Part shown: piece after piece, positions 27,758-37,474 of the stretch
Numbering within the stretch: the stretch's first letter is position 1
Layout of the letters: each line of letters opens with the position of its first letter
Assembly (NCBI GenBank): GCA_963822575.1
Contig: CAWGHZ010000004.1
Location: 248,001-312,000, forward strand
From: CAWGHZ01 sp963822575
GTDB taxonomy: Bacteria; Pseudomonadota; Alphaproteobacteria; MPNO01; DASWLB01
DNA: 64,000 nucleotides
Direction of reading: 5' to 3'
Position numbers and translations under genes: made by a program
The notes under the pieces: generated by a model
Told to the model about the DNA's origin: nothing
The model's input: the letters and a program-made list of their open reading frames with translations, nothing else
Database searches by the model: none

Positions 27758-27834
27758 GCCGCCTTAGCTCAGTTGGTAGAGCATCGCATTCGTAATGCGA
27801 GGGTCGCAGGTTCGAAGTCCTGCAGGCGGCACCA
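27758..27834 (+). tRNA. tRNA-Thr (anticodon CGT), insertion site of the island; 8-nt T loop
   Basis: The cloverleaf folds: acceptor GCCGCCT with AGGCGGC, D arm GCTC/GAGC, anticodon arm TCGCA-TTCGTAA-TGCGA (anticodon at 27791-27793) and an encoded CCA. The T arm GCAGG/CCTGC closes a loop of eight nucleotides, TTCGAAGT, not the normal seven. The displaced copy at 42179-42224 has the normal TTCGAAT. The 3' half is therefore likely altered, either by a real insertion or by an assembly error. Confidence 0.9.
27788..27834 (+). repeat. attL: left direct repeat of the island
   Basis: A 47-nt stretch from the anticodon loop through CCA (ATTCGTAATGCGAGGGTCGC onward) recurs at 42179-42224 with only the T-loop difference. 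This is the signature of site-specific integration into a tRNA 3' end. Confidence 0.85.
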
Positions 27835-28300
27835 ATCCAACCCACTGAAATCAAAAGGGAAGGCGCGCAGCACGCGCGTCCCAGCCGCAGCTAGAAAAAG
27901 TGCCGGGACCACGGTGGGACCAAGGGCTCCGGCCCCTCACTCCGTCCGCGCCCGAACGGCACGGGGATTGGGCGAATTACTGGCACCTTGCTCGGCCCTC
28001 CACTTTCCCCATGTTCGCAGAGGTAAGTACATGTGGAGTTTGTGTGGACATGATCCAATGTTCTTGTTGCGGCCGGGTGTGGCGCGTGGTGCGATCCGGC
28101 GTAATCGCGTGCGCATACAGCGCGCTTCTGTTGATCAGCCAGCCGCATGAGCCGCCGCACCGGGCCGCGCCAACGCTAATGCCGACGGTCGGCATGACCA
28201 GCGTCAGTAGCGGCACCGCGTCCTTTCATAACGAGGGGCCACTCGGGACCAAATAGTGCTGGGACCGAACGCTGATGACCAAGTCGGCTGAAGGGGCGGC
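27835..28300. other. island left end, no convincing gene
   Basis: No reading frame here looks like a protein family I know. It contains the paired GGGACCA motif (27905-27922), another GGGACCA at 28245-28251 and a 17-nt palindrome ATGCCGACGGTCGGCAT (28179-28195), all possible recombination or regulatory sites. Confidence 0.4.
27905..27922. promoter_or_regulatory. candidate recombinase arm-type site, left
   Basis: GGGACCACGGTGGGACCA: two GGGACCA heptamers 11 bp apart, about 70 bp inside attL. The same pair with the same spacing occurs 47 bp inside attR (42115-42132). Confidence 0.5.
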
Positions 28301-29183
28301 GTGAGCGACCCGCGCGACCATCACTACCTTCCGCAATTCCACCTGTCGGGCTGGTGCCGGCCCAGCGGGATGCTGACGGTTTACTCGCGTCCGCGCCACG
28401 ATGTGGTTATTTGCAACTGAGCCCGAAGGGCACGGCATACGAACGCGACTTGTACGCCTATCGGCTTGTGCCCGAGGGACAGCGGCAGGCAATCGAGGCG
28501 CGGCTTATGAAGCCCTTGGATGACACTGCCGCACCTATCCTGCGGAAGCTCTTGGCTGGTGGCTTGTCGAATTTGACCGGTTTGGAACGAGCCGAGTTTA
28601 CTCGCTATGTGCTGTCCCTGCGCGCGCGACACCCCGACGCAATAGCCTTGGCCCACCGTCAGGGTCGATCGGACTTGCTAGCGAAACTTGATGAGCGGCC
28701 AGAAGAATATCTGGCGCTGCGTGGGGCGTCAGAAGCCCCGACATTCAGCGCATGGGTAGAACAGAACGCGCCCCATGTCCTCGCCAACTTCGGGCTGTCA
28801 GTTGTCCCCAAAGTGATCCTTAACGAGCGCATGGTGAAGCGCCTGTGGGATATGCCCTGGTGGACCTACGATCTGAGAAAGGCATCAACGGACCTTCTAA
28901 TCGGGGATCGCCCATGCTTGCTGACAGGAGACGCGATCAACGGCCGCTGCGTGATCGCGCTACCACTCAGCCGAGGATGCTGCTTATCGTATCAAACGAT
29001 CCGGCGGGGGCACGGGCGATAGGCGAAATGGGGCCAACGGAACTAGCGAAGCGAGTGAACGGTGCTACTGTCATTGACGCGGCGGAGCGCGTGTATGGGA
29101 CAGGCCCGCAACACCTCAAGCTTGCCAAGCGCTGGCTCAGGATCGGCGGCAGCAAGGCTGGGCTCAAACGCGGAGGGCTATAG
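28301..29183 (+). pseudogene. DUF4238 protein (two frame breaks)
   Basis: The GTG start gives DPRDHHYLPQFHLSGW, the diagnostic N-terminus of DUF4238, a family common in mobile and defence-rich regions with unknown activity. Frame breaks near 28410-28418 and 28970-28985 split it into three pieces: the N-terminus, ERDLYAYRLVPEGQRQ...CVIALPLS, and LLIVSNDPAGARAIGEMGPTELAKRVN. Joined, they give the normal family length of about 290 residues. Whether the breaks are decay or assembly error cannot be told here. Confidence 0.65.
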
Positions 29184-29230
29184 ACGGTCATCTGCGGGTG
29201 AGGCAGCGATGTGCGGCGACACTGAAACGG

Positions 29231-29330
29231 TTAGCCCGCTCGCCGTCGGCCACGCCTCGGCGGTAGCCGCAACAAATCCGCCGGCTCCACCTCCAGCACG
29301 TCCGCCAGCTTGCCGACACCTTTAGCCCGA
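29231..29330 (-). pseudogene. remnant of an XRE-type regulator C-terminus
   Basis: A short minus-strand stretch reads GKLADVLEVEPADLLRLPP, which closely resembles the end of XRE helix-turn-helix regulators (the last helix and the PADLL tail). The HTH itself is missing, replaced by AT-rich sequence. It is a probable gene scar. Confidence 0.35.
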
Positions 29331-29379
29331 CATAGATAAAGACTGAACTCGCCAAAACGCTCTAGCAACAACGAATACT

Positions 29380-30104
29380 CTAATTGGGCGGATTTGGTGA
29401 AAGGTATGGCATCTGATTCGTGAGCGCGTAGCATAGGCGCATGTAAGCTATCAGAAATGCACCTTTAATGTTGGTAGTTAACATCGCTTTCGAGAAAGGG
29501 TTATCCTTATGAAGAAACCATCCCATAACGCTTCGTCTGCAATCGTACAGTTCTTTAGAAGTTGTTCCGTTCATAATTGACGAGCGCAATTCCTGATATT
29601 CTTTATCCGTGGATCCCACCGCTGGCCCTCGCAATCAAAAAAATCAACGTTCTCTTTGGACCCGCTTGCCGTTTTTGAGTAAGGCAATTTCCAAACTACA
29701 TTCTTGAACTTCTTACCATTTCCGGAGACCGGTCGCGTCTTTACAACGATCTTCTCAACCGGCCTATCCGGAGGACCGAGTACGAATAGATCGGTTGGAG
29801 GTTGGTATTGGCCATCAGGTCGCGCGCAAAATCCCTTTAATGTATCAAGCACTCTGAGATGGAGCCTGAGAACATCAGGCTTGTAAATATTTGTACTTAT
29901 TATTGTGAATTTTCCAGGCTGGATCGGTCGAACAGTTTTAAGATCGTATGTAATGGTTTGATCAGGATAGTCAATCTCAATCCATCGGTTCTGATATAGC
30001 GTTTGATCGTGCGCTGAAAAAATAAATGGTGGCGCTAAAGTTGCAGATAAAACAGCGGCTATTGAAAGAGTATGATTTCCCGAATTTGATAAATTCGTTC
30101 TCAT
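29380..30104 (-). CDS. secreted hypothetical protein (frameshifted)
   Basis: ATG 30104 overlaps the stop of the upstream membrane-protein gene (ATGA), which fixes the start. The N-terminus has a hydrophobic export-like segment (HTLSIAAVLSATLAPPFIF). The body continues with WIEIDYPDQTITYDLKTVRP and, after a break near 29620-29630, with KELYDCRRSVMGWFLHKDN, a pattern I associate with uncharacterised rhizobial proteins. The sequence is clearly AT-richer than the flanks. The function is unknown. Confidence 0.5.
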
Positions 30105-30555
30105 GTCCAAACTCCTGCCACATTGGGCCAAGCGCTCCAGAACCAACTCAAAATTAGAAACGTACTGGCGGTACCGAGGGAGAGCGGAAGTTGAAACTCA
30201 ACGAACCGAGCGAACCTCACGGTCAGACGCATTGCTCGGCTCTCTCGATAGTAGTAGTTTGCCGCTCCGTCGATATCCTTTCCATATTTGCCGTGGTGGA
30301 TGTGCTTATCCGTGCTGAGTACAGGATGAAGGCGCCGATAAGGCAAACTTGGATGACTAGAGCAACTAGTAAAATGCGAGTTGCGTCGGTGTGGCCGGGC
30401 GTCAAGCCGAGCACCGATATTTGATCGATTGGGACGCGAAGGTACGCACCTATCAGCACCGTGAGGGAGAAAAGGAACAGCGACCTGCGCAGCCGCGTCA
30501 ATTCAGGGCTAAGAATGTCGCTGAAAGAATCGAACTCCTGGTCACGTCGTGACAT
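30101..30555 (-). CDS. small membrane protein (frameshifted)
   Basis: About 150 residues in two frames: RRSLFLFSLTVLIGAYLRVP and LLVALVIQVCLIGAFILYSA form two membrane helices, and after a break near 30310-30320 SLGTASTFLILSWFWSAWP forms a third. It is coupled by a 4-nt overlap to the downstream secreted protein, so the two probably act together. There is no recognised domain. Confidence 0.45.
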
Positions 30556-30646
30556 CGTCAGGTCTCCCGAAGCAAGCGCAGCTCACTGGCGGCGTTAGAA
30601 AGTGCCTTCATAACGGTCGATCCCGGTGTTGATATAATAAACTGAG

Positions 30647-31317
30647 ATGTGCGGCCGCTTCACTCACCACCTCTCCTGGCTTCAGATTGTGGCGCTGTAC
30701 CGCCTGACGCAGCCGGAGCCGCCGGCAGGCTGGCGCGAGCGGTTCAACCTCGCACCGACGCAGGATGCACTGGTGGTGCGCGAGCGCGAAGGCGCCGTGA
30801 GGCCGCCATGCTCCGCTGGGGCCTTGTGCCCTTTTGGTCGAAAGAGCCGGACGCGGGATACAACACCATCAACGCACGGGCGGAGACGGTTGCCAGCAAG
30901 CCAACGTTCCGGGAGCCCTTCAAGCGGCGGCGCTGCATCGTGCCGGCCAGCGGCTTTTACGAGTGGCGCGCGGAGCCAGGCTCCAAGGGCAAGCAGCCGT
31001 ATCACTTCCGCCGTGCGGACGGGCAACCTATGTCGTTCGCGGGCCTGTGGGACCGCTGGCAGAAGGGCGACGCGGAGCCGGTGGAAAGTTTCACGATGAT
31101 CGTGGGACCGGCCCCGCCGTCCGTTGCGCCGTACCACGACCGCGCGCCGGTGATCCTGGGGCTGGAGCACTTCGACGTGTGGCTTGATCCGGCGACGGAC
31201 GCGGGGATGCTGGGGCCGCTGCTGGCACCGTTCGATGGGGCATTAGCGATTGAGCCGGTGTCGAAGGCAGTGAACAATCCGCGCAATGACTTTCCAGAAC
31301 TGATGTTAGCCGGGTAG
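30647..31317 (+). CDS. SOS response-associated peptidase (SRAP/HMCES-like; frameshifted)
   Basis: It starts MCGRFT, where Cys2 is the catalytic residue that crosslinks to abasic sites in single-stranded DNA. It continues with RFNLAPTQDALVV, then after a break at about 30788-30800 with MLRWGLVPFWSK, NARAETVASKPTFRE, RRCIVPASGFYEW and HDRAPVIL, the complete SRAP signature with Asn, Glu and His active-site residues. The total length of about 223 residues is normal. Proteins of this type are often carried on islands. The single break suggests an indel error or recent inactivation. Confidence 0.8.
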
Positions 31318-31464
31318 CTTAGTTGCTCCAGTTCTGGAGAGATCGAGTTTATCGAAGCCTCGCCATTAACCATCACTTGGGGTTGACCCTTCTCCATTGT
31401 GCAGCGATCATTGTTGCGGGGTGGCAGTCAGTACGCGCGTTCCAGACAACAATCGGAGGCTACG

Positions 31465-31808
31465 ATGAAGCGCGTTCTTTTCCTGGCTGCGGCAATTGCC
31501 GCCGCCGTGCTTCTAACCTCATCCGCTTTCGCCAGGTTCATGTGCGCGGCTATTACCGAAGCAATGGCACTTACGTTGCGCCGCATTGGCGGTCATCGCT
31601 CGACCACAGCTACAACAACAACTGGTCGGTGAGCCCCAACGTCAATCCGTATACCGGCGTTCAGGGGACGCGACAGCCGACGTGGAACGACAGGGCGCCG
31701 TCATCCAACTCGCTCGGGGGCTACAGCAACTCGCTCGGCACGCCGAACCAACCGCTTGGCGGCTACAATCAACCGCTAGGTGGCTACGGTAGCCCGCTCG
31801 GCCGTTAG
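31465..31808 (+). CDS. small secreted Gly/Asn/Tyr-rich protein (frameshifted)
   Basis: A signal peptide KRVLFLAAAIAAAVLLTSSA is followed, after a break near 31530-31536, by VHVRGYYRSNGTYVAPHWRS and NVNPYTGVQGT. This is the core of a widespread family of short exported proteins of unknown function. The C-terminus has three degenerate PLGGY/SLGGY repeats. GGAGG lies 5-9 nt before the ATG. Confidence 0.55.
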
Positions 31809-31825
31809 GCCGCCGAGCGCCGGCC

Positions 31826-32104
31826 ATGAAGCCCCTTCGAAGGCTCCTGATTTGGGTCATCGTCGCGTTGTTGGTTGTCGTCGGGAGCGCGACGGCGGCC
31901 GACCAACACCGGCTCCCGACCTTCACCACGGAACAGGCCGCGCAGCAGCACTGTTCCGGCGACGTAGTGGTGTGGTTGAACACCCGCAGTGGCGTGTTCC
32001 TTCAAAGGGCAGCGGTGGTACGGGCGGACGCGGAACGGGGCGTATGTTTGTCAGAAAGAGGTGATGAAAGCGGACAGGGTCGCGCCACAAGGAACGGGCA
32101 ATGA
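31826..32104 (+). CDS. small exported protein of the CxGDxVVWxNT family (two compensating frame breaks)
   Basis: A signal-like start KPLRRLLIWVIVALLVVVGSA is followed by QHCSGDVVVWLNTRSGVF. The continuation FKGQRWYGRTRNGAYVCQK lies in another frame between about 31992 and 32065, and the end GRATRNGQ returns to the first frame. The family is common in proteobacteria and has no known role. The arrangement implies one insertion and one deletion. Confidence 0.5.
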   Translation: MKPLRRLLIWVIVALLVVVGSATAADQHRLPTFTTEQAAQQHCSGDVVVWLNTRSGVFLQRAAVVRADAERGVCLSERGDESGQGRATRNGQ

Positions 32105-32198
32105 GAGACCTGAAAGCGCTCAGCCGCACTCGTGAAGGACGCATTGAGAGTCTGAAAGCTCTACTGGATTTCGCGCTGTTGTCGCGGCCGTAGTTTTT

Positions 32199-32657
32199 AT
32201 GATGGTTCTTCTTGCGGCGTACCTAGCGGTTATCAGAGGAATGGGCTGGGTCGTATTTCACGTGGCCCCATGGGTCTATATAGGCTTTTGGATATGCCTC
32301 CCGATTACCGCATTGCTTTCCGGTGCCATGTGCTTGTTTAAGCAAGCGCGACCTGCCGCGGGAACTATTCTGATAACAGCATCGTACGTTTTTGAAATTG
32401 CTCTGTGGGTCACGGGCTTCATAGAGACTTTCGTCTATTGGGGGTGGACCGGAATAATTATCGTGTTATTTTTCTTTGGTGTAGGAGTTGCGCCTGTTGG
32501 TTTTATAGCCGCACTCTTCCACGCGGATTGGCCAACGGTAGCGTTTCTTGTAATGGCTTGTTTGGCTACGTTTGGGGCGCGAATTCTTGGATTGAAGCTG
32601 ATAGAGATGCAACGCAGCCCCTCGAACCTGCTTGGTAGGGCGGGCGGAGAGAGCGCG
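32199..32657 (+). CDS. multi-span membrane protein, in frame with the following nuclease
   Basis: About 150 residues with four hydrophobic segments (LLAAYLAVIRGMGWVVFHVA; WVYIGFWICLPITALLSGAM; TFVYWGWTGIIIVLFFFGVG; TVAFLVMACLATFGARILGL). No stop codon separates it from the next gene, whose own signal peptide begins at GTG 32658. Either a stop was lost or a fusion exists. The DNA is AT-rich compared with its surroundings. Confidence 0.4.
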
Positions 32658-33297
32658 GTGAAGCGCAAGCACCTTTCTGTCACAACGGTACTGGCTTTTT
32701 TCTGGTGCGTAGGATCTGCGGCAGCACAGGAGGCCGCGACCTTCCAAGTCGATCATTTTGCAATCACGCTCCAAGTCGCTCCGGAACATCCGGATGGTTA
32801 CAATCGAGATGACTGGCCGCACTGGAATGCCCACGTGGGCGGCGGTTGCTTCACGGTGCGGGACAAGGTGCTGGCGGAGGAAAGCGTGGTGCCGGTGCAA
32901 ACGGTGCTTGGGAGTGGCGGGCGGTGCCGCGTGACGGCCGGGCAGTGGAATGGACCGTACACGGGTCAGACGTTCACGGACGCGGGCGACGTGCAGATTG
33001 ACCACTTTGTGCCCCTGAAAGAGGCGTACGACAGTGGCGGGTTCGCATGGGACCGAGACCGCCGGCAGTTGTACGCGAACGACCTACGTACGCGGATCAC
33101 CTCGTGGCGGTGCAGGGCGCGGAGAACAACCGAAAGAGCGACCAGGACCCGGCGGACTATCTGCTGCCGATCTACGCCTACAAGTGCCACTACTTGCAAA
33201 CGTGGGTGATCATCAACAGCGGTGGGGGCTGACCATCGACACGCGGGAGCGGGATGCGATTACGCAGGGGCTGGCAGAGTGGTGTGGTGGGCAGTGA
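32658..33297 (+). CDS. exported HNH-type nuclease (GmrSD/DUF1524-like; frameshifted)
   Basis: GTG 32658 after GGAGAG gives a clear signal peptide (KRKHLSVTTVLAFFWCVGSAAAQ). The nuclease core is VQIDHFVPLKEAYDSGGFAW, YANDL and, after a break at about 33090, HLVAVQGAENNRKSDQDPADYLLP, the D-H...N pattern of secreted HNH/DUF1524 proteins. A second break near 33225 precedes the tail IDTRERDAITQGLAEWC. An exported nuclease could degrade foreign DNA or serve nutrient uptake. Confidence 0.55.
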
Positions 33298-33449
33298 GAT
33301 AATCGGACGATGTCTTCTCGAGACTTTGAAGTCGGCCAATCGTGCAACCGTCGGCGCCATGTGCGCAACCGGTTCGACGGCCAATGTCTAGGTGGGACTT
33401 TGACGCCAAGCAGGAGTTGCGTTAGCGACCAACGGAAAGCACGGGGAAC

Positions 33450-33822
33450 ATGCCGATGCGGATGAAACTTCGGTGGCTACTTCTGGGACTACTGCCAGCC
33501 GCAATAGGCGCATGCGCGGCAAACTCCAGTGACCCAGGACCCTATCCGAGCGACTACGAAGACATTGTCAAGTCGTTCCTTCATTCCTCACTAAAAGACC
33601 CCTATTCAATCCGAGACTTATCGATTACGCCGCCAGTCCAGAAGACTGCTTTATGGGCCTTCTTGGAGGCGGCTCGGTTGCAGCTTACTCCACGTGCGTC
33701 ACTTATAACGCAAAGAACGGATTTGGTGCTACACCGGCATTAGCTCCAACACCTACTACATCCGAAATGGCGCCATTCTCGTGAATGGGCTCGGCGTCCT
33801 GGTACTTCACCCAGGTTGCTAA
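33450..33822 (+). CDS. putative lipoprotein (two frame breaks)
   Basis: MRMKLRWLLLGLLPAAIGAC ends in a lipobox-like IGAC. The mature part reads YEDIVKSFLHSSLKDPYSIRD, then AYSTCVTYNAKNGFG in a second frame and YTGISSNTYYIRNGAILVNG in a third. This order is typical of small lipoproteins seen in alphaproteobacterial islands. The function is unknown. Confidence 0.5.
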
Positions 33823-33888
33823 TAGAACGACGTGCGAACTCATACGCGGCGACCGTGGAGTTGCAGCGAGGCAGGATGCCGGTGAGGC

Positions 33889-34885
33889 GCTGAACTAGAT
33901 GACAACGCCTTCGACACACTGCGCAACTTCATCACCGGTCGGATGCGCATGTCGCACATCTATCAGCCGGTCATGCTGAAGACGCTTCTGGAAATGGCGG
34001 CCGGGCGTCAATCCGGCATATTGCAGCGGCCTTCCTAGCGCGAGACGAAAGCTAGCTTGAGTATTACGAGCGCATCACCTCTGCCATGCCCGGAAAGGTG
34101 CTCGCGCGGCATGGACTGGTTGAGCGGGACGGCAAGAGCTACCGGCTGGTCCCCAATGCCGATGAAATGTCGGCTGCGCAGCGGGCCGAGTTGGAACACC
34201 TGTGCGATGAGGCCATCGAGGAGTACCTGGCGAAGCGCGGTGCCGCTGTGTTCGACCACCGCAGGACGGCCTTAGGCTACATCCCCGGCAGTCTCCGGTA
34301 TGAAGTTTTGCGGCGCGCCGGCTTCCGTTGCGAACTGTGCGGCGTATCGGCCGAGGATCGCGCGATTGAGGTTGACCACATCGTTCCGCGCCGGCACGGC
34401 GGCTAGGATGACCAGACCAACCTTCAGGCTCTTTGCTACCAGTGCAACGCAAACAAGGGCGCTCGGGACGACACCGATTTCCGCTCGGTGCGCGAGGGGC
34501 GGGGCCACAGGGAAGCAGGCTGCGTTTTTTGTGAAGTGCCAGCGCACCGAATTGTGGCCGAGAACACGCTTGCGTTCGCGATGTTGGACGGGTTCTCCGT
34601 GACGCCGCTGCACACGTTGATCGTGCCGAAGCGCTACGCTTCCACCTATTTCGATCTGTTGAGCTGGAGCGGCGGGCTATCAGTCTGTTGTTGGACCAGA
34701 CACGCCGGGAGGTGTTTGGTACAGACGCGGCTGTGTTCGGCTTCAATGTTGGAATGAACAGTGGTGAGGCGGCAGGGCAGACGGTCGGGCACGCGCACGT
34801 GCACTTGATCCCGCGCTGGGTTGGCGATGTCGAAAACCCGAGGGGCGGGGTGCGGGGCGTGGTGCTGGGGATGGCGGACTACTGA
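33889..34885 (+). pseudogene. HNH nuclease-HIT hydrolase fusion protein (decayed)
   Basis: Three parts are in family order. The N-terminal helical region is NFITGRMRMSHIYQPVMLKT and AAAFLARDES. An HNH domain follows, with RCELCGVSAEDRAIEVDHIV and NLQALCYQCNANKG. A HIT domain follows, with GCVFCEVPAHRIVAENTLAF and the catalytic GHAHVHLIPR. In-frame TAG codons at 34053-34055 and 34404-34406 and frame breaks near 34000 and 34665 interrupt it. The HIT triad is intact in sequence, but the gene cannot make a full protein as read. HNH cuts DNA; HIT proteins hydrolyse nucleotide conjugates. Confidence 0.65.
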
Positions 34886-34909
34886 TCCTAGTTGCTTCAA
34901 TTTAAAGCT

Positions 34910-35610
34910 ATGACAAACGCTGAACTATTGCGGGTTTTAGATGCGCTAAGAAGTACTATGATCGCCGTTGCGACAGGCGGTTCTCGCATTGACGATGTGA
35001 ATGGGCAGTTTCGTGAGACCTACGAACTCGTAACAGACGAATTGTTGCGGCGAGGCATCGCGAACACTTTGGCCTACAGCGATCTTTGGGACTGGTATGG
35101 CCGTTGGAGCGGCGGCGATATGCCAAACTACCAATCGAGGCGAACGTTCGTTAGAGAGCTGTTCGATCCACTGGCCAACCAAGTTCGCACTGGCTAAGTT
35201 TCGCAATACGAGACAACAGGTTGGGAGCGACTAGATCGTTGTGTTGGGGAGATACGCGGACGCTTATCTCTACACGAACTGAGGAACAATTTCAAGCGGT
35301 GGGCTTGCTTTGTTGAGAGGCGATGATTTCGCTGGCTCAAGCTGTGCATCTGCTGGATCAGCATCCTACGCTGGATGGAGTTCCGCAGAGCGAAACCGAT
35401 GCAAGGCGGAAGCTCGAAGCTTATGTGGCGGTTGAAGCTGCTGGCAGCAGCAACGAGACTCTTCGCAAGCACATCCGATCAGCGCTGGACCTAGCAGTGC
35501 AGCTACAACATCAGAGAACCGCAATTTTTCGTAACGCTGCGATGTGTGTTGAGGCTACAACTGCGGTTATCAATATGATCGCGATTATCTCTGTCAGAAG
35601 GGACTCGTGA
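34910..35610 (+). pseudogene. AbiJ-like helical protein (decayed)
   Basis: The start NAELLRVLDALRSTMIAVAT and YELVTDELLRRGI...FVRELFDPL resemble the helical N-terminal domain found in AbiJ-type abortive-infection and other phage-defence proteins. After an in-frame TAA (35195-35197), WERLDRCVGEIRGRL continues. A frame break near 35265 and a TGA (35314-35316) then precede EAMISLAQAVHLLDQHPTLDGV and RTAIFRNAAMCVEATTAVIN. The pieces make one protein of about 230 residues. The family link is from memory and tentative. Confidence 0.4.
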
Positions 35611-36243
35611 GGGTATCCGAGCTTGCGCGCGCGGCAGGATTGCGGACGCGCAATGCTACCATTGTTACTCTTTCCAGTATGATAGTTTGCAGACGGCGAG
35701 GTACTTATGTAACGAAGGCTCAATGGTACAAAGTTGCGTTTCTGGACCATGCACCCGAAATTGCGCATGCTTTGGGCGACGTGATTGTTGCATGGTTGCA
35801 TGCCGAAAGTGTGGTTCTAGTTTTTTTCCAATCGCTAACTCGGCTTGAATATAGTGAGTGCGCAACTGTTTTTTATTCGATCCCCAACTTTGAAGGACGT
35901 ATTCGGCTCGTTAAGAACGTGGCGAAATCGAGGCCAAAACTGAAAGACAGAGCGGACGCTCTAATGACTGCGCTTGAAGGGCTACGGGGCCTGAGCTTAC
36001 TGGAATAGTTACGTTCATCACGCGTGGGCGGCGGACGCAGAAGGTTCCGAGACGGTTACCTTTGACTACCTCGAACTAAGGGGCACCCCAGGGCGTCGAA
36101 AGACAGTTAGAGTTGCGGATGTGCGTTAGCATGTTGCCGCTGTGCGTCGAAGGGCGGAGGTGCTGGGTGATGAGGTAAGGAAAGTGTTTCCTCTAGCACC
36201 CTTCGACTCGCTCGTTTCAGTTCCCATTCGGGGCTGTTCATAA
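35607..36243 (+). pseudogene. HEPN-like helical protein (decayed)
   Basis: The GTG start overlaps the preceding TGA by 4 nt, so the two genes were coupled. It reads HALGDVIVAWLHAESVVLVF and YSIPNFEGRIRLVKNVAKSR and, after a break near 36005, NSYVHHAWAADAEG. In similar proteins this segment follows an Arg to make the R-N-x4-H motif of HEPN RNases; the Arg is not readable here. A TAG at 36127-36129 interrupts the tail. A protein of the same general layout is encoded at 45659-46279. Confidence 0.35.
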
Positions 36244-36319
36244 ATTCAGAAAGCACCCTCGCGGCACGAGCTACTATGTTCGCTGTTACAACCGGCTCCG
36301 CTTCGCTCGCGTTTTCCAT
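36107..36319 (-). CDS. small hypothetical protein
   Basis: A 70-residue product beginning MENASEAEPVVTANIVARAA. A good GGAAGGA lies 8 nt before the ATG, and ARRVLEET-like helices are predicted by eye. Its last third overlaps the end of the opposite-strand gene, so the true stop may be earlier and lost by an indel. It lies just downstream of the RepA-like gene on the same strand. Confidence 0.35.
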   Translation of the reverse strand: MENASEAEPVVTANIVARAARVLSEFMNSPEWELKRASRRVLEETLSLPHHPAPPPFDAQRQHANAHPQL

Positions 36320-36507
36320 TTCGGTTATCCTTCCTGCTTTTGTTCGCTCCGCTGCCGAAGGCGGCGTTGCCAGTTCGTTTGCAAGTTGCATCTCTTATAT
36401 GCACAGCAATGCAACTCTCCCGAGGGACAGGGGCCGAAGGCTCCACTGTTTCGCTCTTTGGAAGCGCCGGGGTTGGTGTTGCGAATGCGTTGCGTGCAAC
36501 CCCACGC

Positions 36508-37474
36508 TCAGGCATGGCTGGCTACCTCGCTGTTCTTGGACCATTTGCTCACCGTGCTTTTGTTCACGCTCAGCATTCCAGCAATCTCGCTGTTCGACAT
36601 GCCGGCTGCGTGCATCGCTCGCGCTTTCTCCCGCTTGCTCTGGCCGCTAAGCGCTATCACCGGGAACGTTTCGGCGCTTTCCACTTCCACGCTCTCCATG
36701 TGAACGGCTATCGGGCGGCGGCTCGAACCCGCGCGTTTTTGTGAACTCCACATTCCGGACGCTTTCCTTGTAGCTCCACAGGGAAACCGACGTGTTCAGC
36801 ACGTTCTCATGCTTCGACGTTCCCCGTTGCTCCGTTCGGCTCCCGCTGCGCGGCTTGCCGGAATGGTGAACGATCAGCACGGCTACGCCACGCCGCCGCA
36901 GGTTGATCAACCATTCCTGGACAGGTGCTCAACTCTCCGCTTCGTTCTCGGTTCCGGAGCGGAACAAGGTGGACAGGTTGTCTAGCACCAACAGGTTGCA
37001 GCTCTTCAGGTGGTTCTCACCATCCCACGGCTAGCGCTGTTCGGGTTGGACAGGTTCGGGATGCTGAACTCCTGGTTCGCGTGCGAAATCATCAGGAAGT
37101 TCGGCGCTCGCACGCGGTTATGCGCTACACGGCACGGGTGCGGTTTTGCATCTCCGCGCTGTTCACTTCGCTGTTTACGTACACGACGCGACGGCGGGCT
37201 TGTGCACGCCATCCAAGAAACTGGCTCCCGCTCGCTACCGCGAGCGCAGCGCTCAAGGCGAAGGGTGTTTTGCCGACGCTACGGTATCCGCTGACCATCG
37301 CAAGGCCGCGCGCGGGAAGCTACGGCGCAACAGGTGCTCAATCGGCGGGTAGTTGTGCGCGATGTAGTCGCCAAACTCCCTCGCTACGAGACGGCGCCGC
37401 TTCGGCACGTACAACGCGCGCTGGGCGGCTCCAAGTTCAGCGGCTTCGGTCGCCGCTTCTGCGTGAATGTTCAT
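36508..37474 (-). pseudogene. RepA-like AAA ATPase/helicase with C-terminal HTH (frameshifts and stops)
   Basis: The start is AREFGDYIAHNYPPIEHLLR. Walker A follows as GYRSVGKT (37266-37289), then ALAVASGSQFLGW and RRVVYVNSEVN (sensor/Walker B-like). LLVLDNLSTLFRSGTENEAE and VAVLIVHHSGKPRSG with RGTSKHENVLNT complete the RecA-like core. The end, ARAMHAAGMSNSEIAGMLSV, is a helix-turn-helix. This matches RepA-type replicative helicases of plasmids, phages and satellites. TAG at 37031-37033 and 37125-37127, TGA at 36929-36931 (a Trp position) and at least three frame breaks interrupt it. Confidence 0.65.
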
